Positions 1 to 5,211 of a stretch of 5,211 nucleotides of DNA are shown piece by piece. The position numbers and the translations under genes were made by a program. The DNA is from Streptosporangiaceae bacterium (lineage in GTDB: Bacteria > Actinomycetota > Actinomycetes > Streptosporangiales > Streptosporangiaceae): contig JASHOI010000104.1 of NCBI GenBank assembly GCA_030041195.1, forward strand, positions 1-5,211, read 5' to 3'. Under the pieces are notes generated by a model. That model was given only the letters and a program-made list of their open reading frames with translations, did not search any database and was not told the origin of the DNA. Within the stretch, counting starts at the first letter, position 1; every line of letters starts with the position of its first letter.

Positions 1-1
1 C

Positions 2-130
2 GGGCAGGTGCAGGCGCTGCTGCGCGCCGGGGCCACCCGCGTCGAGTTCGGCACGCCGCACGGGCTGACCGCGGCCCGCGACATCGAACTGCTCGGCCGC
101 CGGGTGCTGCCCGCCGTCCGCGGCGGATAG
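2..130 (+). CDS. C-terminal end of a probable luciferase-like (LLM class) flavin/F420-dependent oxidoreductase, 5'-truncated by the window
   Basis: Only the last 42 codons are present, in the frame closed by the TAG at 128-130; the start lies outside the window. The visible tail contains GATRVEFGTPHGLTAARDIE followed by LLGRRVLPAVR. This closely resembles the C-terminal strand-loop-helix of bacterial luciferase-like monooxygenases and methylene-tetrahydromethanopterin-reductase-like proteins, where a 'FG-P-G' turn is followed by a helix ending in 'LLG..VLP'. Those enzymes are TIM-barrel oxidoreductases using FMN or F420; many actinobacterial members use F420. No active-site residue is visible, so cofactor and substrate are unknown. 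It lies on the same strand as the transporter operon, but a 281-bp gap with a candidate terminator separates them, so it is probably a separate transcription unit. The assignment rests on a short segment and could shift to another alpha/beta-barrel family. Confidence 0.62.
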   Translation, partial: GQVQALLRAGATRVEFGTPHGLTAARDIELLGRRVLPAVRGG

Positions 131-151
131 CGCACCGCGCGGGGCTCGCCG

Positions 152-195
152 CGGAGCCGGGCCGCGGGCTGAAAAGCGGCTCCGGATTTTCTTCT
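152..195 (+). terminator. Candidate intrinsic terminator after the oxidoreductase gene
   Basis: A perfect 8-bp inverted repeat, CGGAGCCG at 152-159 and CGGCTCCG at 177-184, encloses a 17-nt loop and is followed by the T-rich stretch GATTTTCTTCT at 185-195. It starts 21 nt after the TAG of the upstream gene, where a terminator is expected. The loop can form a small inner GCC/GGC hairpin (161-163 with 167-169). A competing 5-bp stem (GGCTC 143-147 with GAGCC 154-158) uses part of the left arm. The T tract is interrupted, as is common in high-GC actinobacteria, so efficiency is uncertain. Confidence 0.5.
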
Positions 196-278
196 CACCC
201 GCCGAACAACCGCTGACCTCCTGTTATTTGGGACGCGACCGGTGTGCCGCGATGCGGGCGGGCCTTACCTGGCGAGTC

Positions 279-307
279 TTCACATCGATGACAACTTGTG
301 ACAATAT
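279..307 (+). promoter_or_regulatory. Weak candidate promoter with overlapping short repeats upstream of the transporter operon
   Basis: TTCACA at 279-284 is one base from the -35 consensus TTGACA. It sits 17 bp before CAATAT at 302-307, a poor -10 match that keeps A2, A5 and T6; GACAAT at 300-305 is an alternative -10 at 15 bp. The same stretch holds the palindrome CATCGATG (283-290), a direct repeat TGACAA (289-294 and 299-304, 10 bp apart), the interleaved dyads ACAACTTGT (291-299) and TTGTGACAA (296-304), and TCACA/TGTGA arms at 280-284 and 297-301. This is the most AT-rich part of the intergenic region, and it would leave a 5' leader of roughly 100 nt. The promoter reading is inference; the repeats are directly visible. 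Confidence 0.3.
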
Positions 308-400
308 TCGGGCCAGATCGCCACATGGCCATCCATATGCTCGCGTCGGCCCGTGAACTAGCCAAGATCTGTGGCAGCCGCCGGGCCCCCGATCGATTGC

Positions 401-406
401 GAGGGA
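401..406 (+). promoter_or_regulatory. Ribosome binding site of the substrate-binding lipoprotein gene
   Basis: GAGGGA lies 5 nt before the ATG at 412. It decides the start: the frame is open upstream to a GTG at 298, but that would add 38 polar residues in front of a signal peptide, and no comparable purine-rich site precedes 298. Confidence 0.7.
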
Positions 407-411
407 CGCCG

Positions 412-2292
412 ATGACCATTTCGCGCCGACCAAGAATGCTCGCGGCGTGCGTCGCCGCCGCGGCCACAGCCGCGGCGATGGGTCTTGCGGCCTGCTCGAC
501 CAGTTCCAGCGGATCGGTCAGCTCATCGAGCGGCGTGTTCGGCACGGTGCCCGCGGCCAGCGGCACCCCGACAGCCGGCACGATCACCTGGGCCGAGCCG
601 CCGGGCTCGGCGCCGACTTGGATCTTCCCGATCGAGCCGGGCGCCGACTTCACCGTCTACAGCGCCAACGACTTCAACTACGAGTCGTGGCGGCCGCTGT
701 ACTGGACGCAGACCGGGACCAGCCCCACGATCGACGAGTCGCTGAGCCTGGCCTACTTGCCGACGTATTCCAACGGCGACAAGACCGTCACGATCAAGAT
801 GAAGACCAACTACAAGTGGAACGACGGCCAGCCGGTGACCGCGAGCGACTCGCTGTTCTTCCTCGACGAGCTGCGCGCCGCCGTCAAGGAGAGCGCCGCC
901 AACTGGGGCCCATACTCCCCCGGCGTCGGCATACCCGACCAGGTGGTCAGCGCCAGCGCGCCGAACGCCACCACGCTGGTGATCAACCTCAACAAGGCGG
1001 TGAACCCCACCTGGTTCACCGACAACAACCTCGAGTACGTCCAGCCGATGCCGGTGCAGTCATGGGCCAAGGCCTCGGCGAACGGGCCGGTCCTCGACTT
1101 CACGAACCCGGCGAACGCGACCAAGATCTACAACTTCCTGGCCGCGGCATCGGGTTCCACCAGCACCTACGCGACCAACCCGCTCTGGCAGGTCGTGGAC
1201 GGGCCGTACCGGCTCACCGCGTTCAACAACACCACCGGCGCGTACACGATGGTCCCGAACCCCAGCTATGACGGCCCACACTCGAAGGTCGTGCCGACCC
1301 TGCAGGCGGTGCCGTACACGTCCGACACCGCCGAGTTCAACGCCGTGCTGTCCAAGGCCATCGACATCGGCTACCTGCCGCAGACCGACGTGCCGGAACT
1401 CGACAGGGTCAAGGCGGCCGGGTACCACGTGTTCGGCTACCCCGACTGGGGCTTCACGTATGTGAACTACAACTTCGCCGACAAGACCGGCGACTTCAAC
1501 AACATCATCAACCAGCTGTACGTCCGGCAGGCGCTCGCGCACCTGGAGGACGAGGTGGGCTACGTCCACGCGTTCTTCCACGGGGCGGGCGGGCTGGCTT
1601 ACGGGCCGGTGCCCGCGGTGCCGGTGTCGCCGTACAGCCCGGCCAACGCGGTGAAGAACCCGTACCCGTTCAGCATCACCGCCGCGGCGAACCTGCTGAA
1701 GTCGCACGGGTGGAAGGTCGTGCCCGGCGGCGTCAGCACCTGCACCAAGCCCGGCACCGGGTCCGGCGAGTGCGGCAGCGGCATCCCGGCCGGTACCAAG
1801 CTCGCGTTTAACGTGCTGTACGTCAACGACCCGGCGTACCTGGGCGAAATGGTCACCGACTGGGCGTCGGACGCGAAGAAGGTCGGCATCGCGATCACGC
1901 TGCAGGCCGGCACGTTCAACCACGTCGTGGACGTGGCCGACGACCCGGGCTCGCCGAAGACCATCAACCAGTGGGCGATGTCGGACTACGGCGGTTTCAC
2001 CAACTCGCCGTACCCGACCACGTTCGGCGAGTTCAACACCGGCGGCTCGGACAACGGCGGGTTCTACAACAACGCGGAGGCGAACGCGCTGATCAACGCG
2101 TCGGTAAGCGGCGGCAGCCCGGACGCCGTCAAGGCCGAGGCGTCCTACCTGACCGAGCAGCAGCCGAGCCTGTTCCAGCCCAATCCCGACAACATCATCG
2201 TGTGGAAGGACGACGTCTCCGGGCAGCCGGCCGCGATCGAGGCGATGACGCAGTACTACCTGAACACCGAGCTGCTGTACCTGACCAAGTGA
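412..2292 (+). CDS. ABC transporter substrate-binding lipoprotein, peptide/nickel type (SBP_bac_5 family)
   Basis: This 626-aa protein is the extracytoplasmic solute receptor of the importer encoded downstream. The N-terminus is a lipoprotein signal: basic MTISRRPR, an Ala-rich hydrophobic core, and lipobox LAAC with the acylated cysteine at residue 28, then a Ser-rich linker (29-43) that tethers the domain to the membrane. A second LAAC at 10-13 is too close to the start to be a cleavage site. The RR pair only weakly resembles a Tat motif, so Sec export is more likely. Family hallmarks are the YKWNDGQPVTASDSLFFLDE segment (about 134-153), typical of SBP_bac_5 ('W.DG.P.TA.D'), and NPSYDGPHSKVVPTLQAVPY from residue 283, the usual NP.Y segment. 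Cys444 and Cys454 flank a Gly-rich loop and are the only cysteines in the mature protein apart from the anchor, so a disulfide is plausible. It is longer than enterobacterial OppA/DppA (about 540 aa), as is frequent in actinobacteria. Peptide, nickel, opine or sugar ligands are all possible; the sequence does not decide. Confidence 0.95.
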   Translation: MTISRRPRMLAACVAAAATAAAMGLAACSTSSSGSVSSSSGVFGTVPAASGTPTAGTITWAEPPGSAPTWIFPIEPGADFTVYSANDFNYESWRPLYWTQTGTSPTIDESLSLAYLPTYSNGDKTVTIKMKTNYKWNDGQPVTASDSLFFLDELRAAVKESAANWGPYSPGVGIPDQVVSASAPNATTLVINLNKAVNPTWFTDNNLEYVQPMPVQSWAKASANGPVLDFTNPANATKIYNFLAAASGSTSTYATNPLWQVVDGPYRLTAFNNTTGAYTMVPNPSYDGPHSKVVPTLQAVPYTSDTAEFNAVLSKAIDIGYLPQTDVPELDRVKAAGYHVFGYPDWGFTYVNYNFADKTGDFNNIINQLYVRQALAHLEDEVGYVHAFFHGAGGLAYGPVPAVPVSPYSPANAVKNPYPFSITAAANLLKSHGWKVVPGGVSTCTKPGTGSGECGSGIPAGTKLAFNVLYVNDPAYLGEMVTDWASDAKKVGIAITLQAGTFNHVVDVADDPGSPKTINQWAMSDYGGFTNSPYPTTFGEFNTGGSDNGGFYNNAEANALINASVSGGSPDAVKAEASYLTEQQPSLFQPNPDNIIVWKDDVSGQPAAIEAMTQYYLNTELLYLTK

Positions 2293-2321
2293 CGGGATCC
2301 GGGGCAGAGCACCGGCTGACC

Positions 2322-2326
2322 AGGGG
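2322..2326 (+). promoter_or_regulatory. Ribosome binding site supporting the GTG start of the first permease
   Basis: AGGGG ends 8 nt before the GTG at 2335, within the 42-nt gap after the binding-protein stop. It supports GTG as the real start; the next residues (TAYIIRR and then a hydrophobic helix) are the normal beginning of DppB-type permeases. Confidence 0.6.
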
Positions 2327-2334
2327 CGCACGCC

Positions 2335-3282
2335 GTGACGGCTTACATCATCCGCCGGTCGGCAACGGCGATCGTGGTGCTGTTCGGTGTCTCGGTGTTC
2401 ATCTTCCTGATGCTGCACGTGATCTACCCGACGCCCGCCATCGACGTGCTCGGCCCGCACGCGAACAAGTTCACGATCGCGCAGTGGAACAAACAGCACG
2501 GCTTCGATGAGCCGTGGGTCGTGCAGTACCTGCGGTACATCAACCAGCTACTGCACGGGAACCTCGGCTACTCCTACAAGCTGAACCAGAGCGTGGCGTC
2601 GCTGTTCCACGAACGGTGGGAGCGCAGCGCGTACCTGTCCGGCGTCACGCTGGTGCTGTCGATCCTGGTCGCGATCCCGCTCGGCATCTACCAGGCGATC
2701 CGCCGGAACACGCTCGGCGACGCCGTCGTGACAACCGGCGCGTTCATCACGTACGCGATGCCGGACTTCTTCCTCTACCTGATCGCGATCGACCTGCTGG
2801 CGATCTCGTTCCCGATCTTCAGCTACGAGGGCCCGCAGACCACGTCGATGATCTCGATCATCTTCAACTTCCGCGCGATGACGCTGCCGATCGTCTGCCT
2901 CACCCTGCTTAATCTGGCCGGCTACTCCCGCTACATGCGGTCGGCCGCCATCGACACGCTCGCGCAGGACTACATCAAGGCAGCACGGGCGAAGGGCCTG
3001 CCCGAGCGGCTGGTCCTGCTCAGGCACCTGGTCCGCAACGCGTTCCTGCCCATGATCACATTGATCGGGCTGTCGATCCCGGACCTGCTGGCCGGCAACC
3101 TGATCTGCGAGGCGGTCTTCAACTTCCCCGGCCTCGGGCTGCTGTTCTACGACAGCCTGGGCAACGCCGACTACCCGATCCTGCTCGCCTACACGCTGGT
3201 CGGCGCCGTGCTCACGGTTGCCGGGAACTTCATCGCCGACATCGCCCTGACCGTCGCCGACCCGAGGATCCGGCTTGTCTGA
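2335..3282 (+). CDS. ABC transporter permease, DppB/OppB type (first transmembrane subunit)
   Basis: This 315-aa integral membrane protein forms half of the translocation channel of a peptide/nickel-type importer. It begins with GTG. TAYIIRRSATAIVVLFGVSV is the family's standard start, leading into TM1 (about 9-29). An external segment (about 30-95) contains FDEPWVVQYLRYINQLLHGN, matching the usual 'LD.P...QY..W....L.GDLG' region of DppB proteins. Further hydrophobic segments lie near 100-121, 131-158, 183-203, 236-260 and 282-308, giving six helices. The EAA-type cytoplasmic loop, which docks on the ATPase coupling helix, is YIKAARAKGLPERLVLLRHL from residue 213, with the conserved Gly at 221. 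Length is normal for the family and no frame damage is visible. The gene follows the binding protein by 42 nt and precedes the second permease by 18 nt, so all should share one transcript. Family is secure; substrate is not. Confidence 0.95.
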   Translation: MTAYIIRRSATAIVVLFGVSVFIFLMLHVIYPTPAIDVLGPHANKFTIAQWNKQHGFDEPWVVQYLRYINQLLHGNLGYSYKLNQSVASLFHERWERSAYLSGVTLVLSILVAIPLGIYQAIRRNTLGDAVVTTGAFITYAMPDFFLYLIAIDLLAISFPIFSYEGPQTTSMISIIFNFRAMTLPIVCLTLLNLAGYSRYMRSAAIDTLAQDYIKAARAKGLPERLVLLRHLVRNAFLPMITLIGLSIPDLLAGNLICEAVFNFPGLGLLFYDSLGNADYPILLAYTLVGAVLTVAGNFIADIALTVADPRIRLV

Positions 3283-3300
3283 CAACCCGGGAGCGCACCA

Positions 3301-4218
3301 ATGACCAACCTCGGCACATCGCCGATACCGCCCGAGCTGGCCCGGGCGCCCGAGGGCGGCGCGATCGGCCCGATCCAGAGCGGCTGGCGGCTCGGCGTCA
3401 GGGAGTTCGCGCAGAACAAGCTCGCCGTGGTCGGCCTCGTCGCGCTGGTGTTCTTCATCGTGTTCTGCTACTTCGGGCCGTTCGTGTACCACGGCCCGCT
3501 GAGCTCGAACCTCGCGGCCACGAACCTGCCGCCGGGCGCCGGGCATCCGCTGGGTACCGACAACCAGGGCTTCGACGTGCTCGAGGAGCTGATGGTGGGC
3601 GGCCGGGCCGCGCTCGAGATCGGCTTCCTCTCCGCGGTCATCGGGATGGTCTGGGGCGCGATCTGGGGGGCGGTGTCCGGCCTGGCCGGCGGCCTGCTCG
3701 ACGGGTTCCTGATGCGGATCGTGGACGTGCTGCTGTCGATCCCGTTCCTGTTCGTCGTGCTGATCGTCGCGGTGCGGTACGGCGCGTCCGTGCTCGGGCT
3801 CAGCATCATCATCGGGATCTTCACCTGGCAGGTCCCGGCCCGCCTGGTCCGGGGCGAGGTGCTGACGCTGCGGGTGCGGGACTTCGTCTCCGCTGCCCGC
3901 GCCGCTGGGTCCGGCTGGATCCGGCTGATGAACCGGCATCTGCTGCCGAACTCGCTCGGGGTCATCATCGTGACCGCGACGTTCAGCGTGGCCGACGCGA
4001 TCCTGGCCGTGGCCACCCTAGGGTTCCTCGGATTTGGGTTGCAGTACCCGACCTTTGACTGGGGGGACATGCTCAACAACGGGATCACGTACCTGCAGGA
4101 CGGCTACTGGTGGCAGGTCTACCCGGTGGGATTCTGCATCATCGCGGTCGTGATGGCCTGCAACCTGCTCGGTGACGCGCTCCGCGACGCGCTCGATGTG
4201 AGGCTGCGGCGCAGATGA
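3301..4218 (+). CDS. ABC transporter permease, DppC/OppC type (second transmembrane subunit)
   Basis: This 305-aa inner-membrane protein pairs with the DppB-type subunit to complete the channel. The ATG at 3301 follows GGGAG (3289-3293) with a 7-nt spacer. An N-terminal OppC_N-like region (about 28-80) contains the cytosolic segment GWRLGVREFAQNKLAVVGL, which leads into TM1 (41-63). Next comes HPLGTDNQGFDVLEELMVGG (82-101), the DppC signature before TM2; here Phe and Glu-Glu replace the commoner 'GRDV(L/F)SR'. Other hydrophobic segments lie near 105-128, 140-159, 163-178, 218-250 and 275-292. The EAA-type loop is FVSAARAAGSGWIRLMNRHL from residue 195, with Gly203 at the conserved position and LLPN after it. 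The C-terminus [12 protein letters not shown] is typical ('D.LRD.LDPRLR'). Its TGA overlaps the ATG of the ATPase gene in ATGA, which suggests translational coupling and near-equal subunit production. Confidence 0.95.
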   Translation: MTNLGTSPIPPELARAPEGGAIGPIQSGWRLGVREFAQNKLAVVGLVALVFFIVFCYFGPFVYHGPLSSNLAATNLPPGAGHPLGTDNQGFDVLEELMVGGRAALEIGFLSAVIGMVWGAIWGAVSGLAGGLLDGFLMRIVDVLLSIPFLFVVLIVAVRYGASVLGLSIIIGIFTWQVPARLVRGEVLTLRVRDFVSAARAAGSGWIRLMNRHLLPNSLGVIIVTATFSVADAILAVATLGFLGFGLQYPTFDWGDMLNNGITYLQDGYWWQVYPVGFCIIAVVMACNLLGDALRDALDVRLRRR

Positions 4219-5211
4219 CCGCGGTGCTGGAGATCACCAACCTGTCGACCCACATCCAGCTGACCAAGTCGGCGGTGCAGGCGGTCGGGAACGTCGACCT
4301 CTCGATCGAGGCGGGCGAGACCCTCGGGCTGGTGGGTGAGTCGGGCTGCGGTAAGTCCATGACCGGCCTGTCCATCATGGGCCTGCTGCCGCCGGGCGGC
4401 GAGATCGTCGGCGGCTCGGTCAAGCTGGACGGCAGGGAACTCGTCGGCCTGCCCGACGCTGAGCTGCGCAAGATCCGCGGCAACGACGTCGCCATGATCT
4501 TCCAGGACCCGCTCACCTCACTGGATCCCACGAAGACGATCGGCTACCAGGTCGCCGAGCCGCTCCGGCTGCACAAGGGCGCCAGCAGGTCGGCGGCCAC
4601 GGAACGGGCCAAGGAGGTGCTCGCGCTGGTCGGCCTGCCCCGCCCGGCGGAGCGGCTCGGTGACTACCCGCACCAGCTCTCCGGCGGGCTGCGCCAGCGG
4701 GTGATGATCGCGATGGCGCTGACCTGCGAGCCGAAGCTGCTGATCGCCGACGAGCCGACCACCGCCCTCGACGTCACGATCCAGGCGCAGATCCTCGCGC
4801 TGCTGCATGACCTGAAGGACCGGCTCGGCATGGCGATGCTGCTGATCACGCACGACATGGGCGTGATCGCCGGGCACGCGGACCGGGTCCAGGTCATGTA
4901 CGCGGGCCGGATGGTCGAGGCCACCGACACCGCCACCCTGTTCCGGCACATGCGCCACCCGTACACCCATGCGCTGCTGGCGTCGATCCCGCGGCTGGAC
5001 CAGGACAACAAGCGGCGGCTGCTGAGCATCGCCGGCCTGCCGCCGGATCTTGCTGACCCGCCGCCGGGGTGCCGGTTCGCGCCGCGGTGCGGCCGGGCCA
5101 CCGACCGGTGCCGCACCGACGAGCCGCCGCTCACCGGCGAGACCCCGGCCCACCTGTTCTCCTGCTGGCATCCGGTCAACGGCCCGTCCGGCACCGGGGC
5201 GACGGACGGCG
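4215..5211 (+). CDS. ABC transporter ATP-binding protein, DppD/OppD type, 3' end outside the window
   Basis: This cytoplasmic ATPase powers the importer. Its ATG overlaps the preceding stop by 4 nt; GAGG (4200-4203), inside the permease gene, is a weak ribosome site 11 nt upstream. The 332 codons seen are nearly a full family length (about 320-350), so only a short tail is missing. All nucleotide-binding motifs are intact: Walker A GESGCGKS (41-48), Q-loop Gln97 in IFQDP, signature LSGGLRQR (155-162; Leu where Met is commoner), Walker B LLIADE (175-180), D-loop ALD (184-186) and switch His213. The oligopeptide-transporter C-terminal domain starts at HPYTHALL (248-255). It carries four cysteines, 286, 292, 299 and 317, spaced C-X5-C-X6-C-X17-C; in DppD-type proteins such cysteines can bind a [4Fe-4S] cluster. 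Proteins of this class normally work as a heterodimer with a DppF/OppF ATPase, which would be expected immediately downstream. Confidence 0.95.
   Translation, partial: MTAVLEITNLSTHIQLTKSAVQAVGNVDLSIEAGETLGLVGESGCGKSMTGLSIMGLLPPGGEIVGGSVKLDGRELVGLPDAELRKIRGNDVAMIFQDPLTSLDPTKTIGYQVAEPLRLHKGASRSAATERAKEVLALVGLPRPAERLGDYPHQLSGGLRQRVMIAMALTCEPKLLIADEPTTALDVTIQAQILALLHDLKDRLGMAMLLITHDMGVIAGHADRVQVMYAGRMVEATDTATLFRHMRHPYTHALLASIPRLDQDNKRRLLSIAGLPPDLADPPPGCRFAPRCGRATDRCRTDEPPLTGETPAHLFSCWHPVNGPSGTGATDG

Noticed and set aside
311..330. Small inverted repeat GGCCA/TGGCC in the leader, considered as a riboswitch or attenuator stem
   Set aside because: There are only 5 bp around a 10-nt loop, with no further structure, T tract or known riboswitch motif nearby.
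298..411. Upstream extension of the binding-protein frame to a GTG at 298
   Set aside because: It would place 38 mostly polar residues ahead of a well-formed lipoprotein signal and lacks a good ribosome site, whereas the ATG at 412 has GAGGGA 5 nt upstream. The region is better read as 5' leader.
439..450. An earlier lipobox-like LAAC (residues 10-13) in the binding protein
   Set aside because: Only nine residues precede it and there is no hydrophobic core before it. The second LAAC, ending at Cys28 after the Ala-rich core, is the plausible lipidation site.
195..653. Minus-strand frame of 152 codons covering the intergenic region
   Set aside because: It overlaps the start of the binding-protein gene and the promoter-like region, shows no domain, and begins inside a coding sequence. 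It is most likely chance.
447..1271. Plus-strand overlapping frame of 274 codons inside the binding-protein gene
   Set aside because: It is an Arg-rich out-of-frame reading of the lipoprotein gene with no start signal and no recognisable domain.
2293..2334. Possible hairpin in the 42-nt gap between the binding protein and first permease, as a differential-expression stem
   Set aside because: Only a 4-bp CCGG/CCGG pairing is visible, which is expected by chance in sequence this GC-rich.
1060..2499. Long open frame on the minus strand (479 codons) opposite the binding-protein gene
   Set aside because: Its translation is an Arg/Val/Asp/Gly-rich low-complexity string with no family resemblance. 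It is the usual antisense shadow of a high-GC gene whose plus-strand product is clearly recognisable.
2548..3939. Long open frame on the minus strand (463 codons) across both permease genes
   Set aside because: The product is dominated by Asp, Arg, Gln, Glu and Val and spans two genuine plus-strand genes and their spacer. This is a composition artefact.

Overview
The window is high-GC DNA with strongly G/C-biased third codon positions, one GTG start and actinobacterial-type protein sequence (an Ala-rich lipoprotein signal, Asn/Thr/Tyr-rich mature region). This points to an actinomycete-like bacterium; the genus cannot be told from the sequence.

Layout: positions 2-130 hold the last 42 codons of a gene that begins outside the window. 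The tail reads like the C-terminus of a luciferase-like (LLM class) flavin- or F420-dependent oxidoreductase. It is followed by a 281-bp intergenic region with a candidate intrinsic terminator (152-195), a cluster of short repeats and weak promoter-like boxes (279-307), and a Shine-Dalgarno sequence at 401-406. From 412 to the right edge runs one same-strand operon: a lipoprotein substrate-binding protein (412-2292), two inner-membrane permeases of the DppB and DppC types (2335-3282 and 3301-4218), and a DppD-type ATPase (4215 to the window end, not closed). Gaps shrink along the operon from 42 to 18 nt and end in a 4-nt ATGA overlap, as expected for a co-transcribed and partly translationally coupled unit. 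A second ATPase of the DppF type would be expected just past the right edge but is not in view.

Together these genes encode a peptide/nickel/opine-type (PepT family) ABC importer. The lipid-anchored binding protein captures the solute outside the cytoplasmic membrane, the two permeases form the channel, and the ATPase (probably paired with a second one) powers uptake. The true substrate cannot be read from the sequence.

I see no mobile element, CRISPR array, RNA gene or broken gene. The window looks like an ordinary transporter operon. The points most worth a second look are the four-cysteine, probable [4Fe-4S] motif in the ATPase tail, the repeat cluster upstream of the operon, and a few departures from family consensus.
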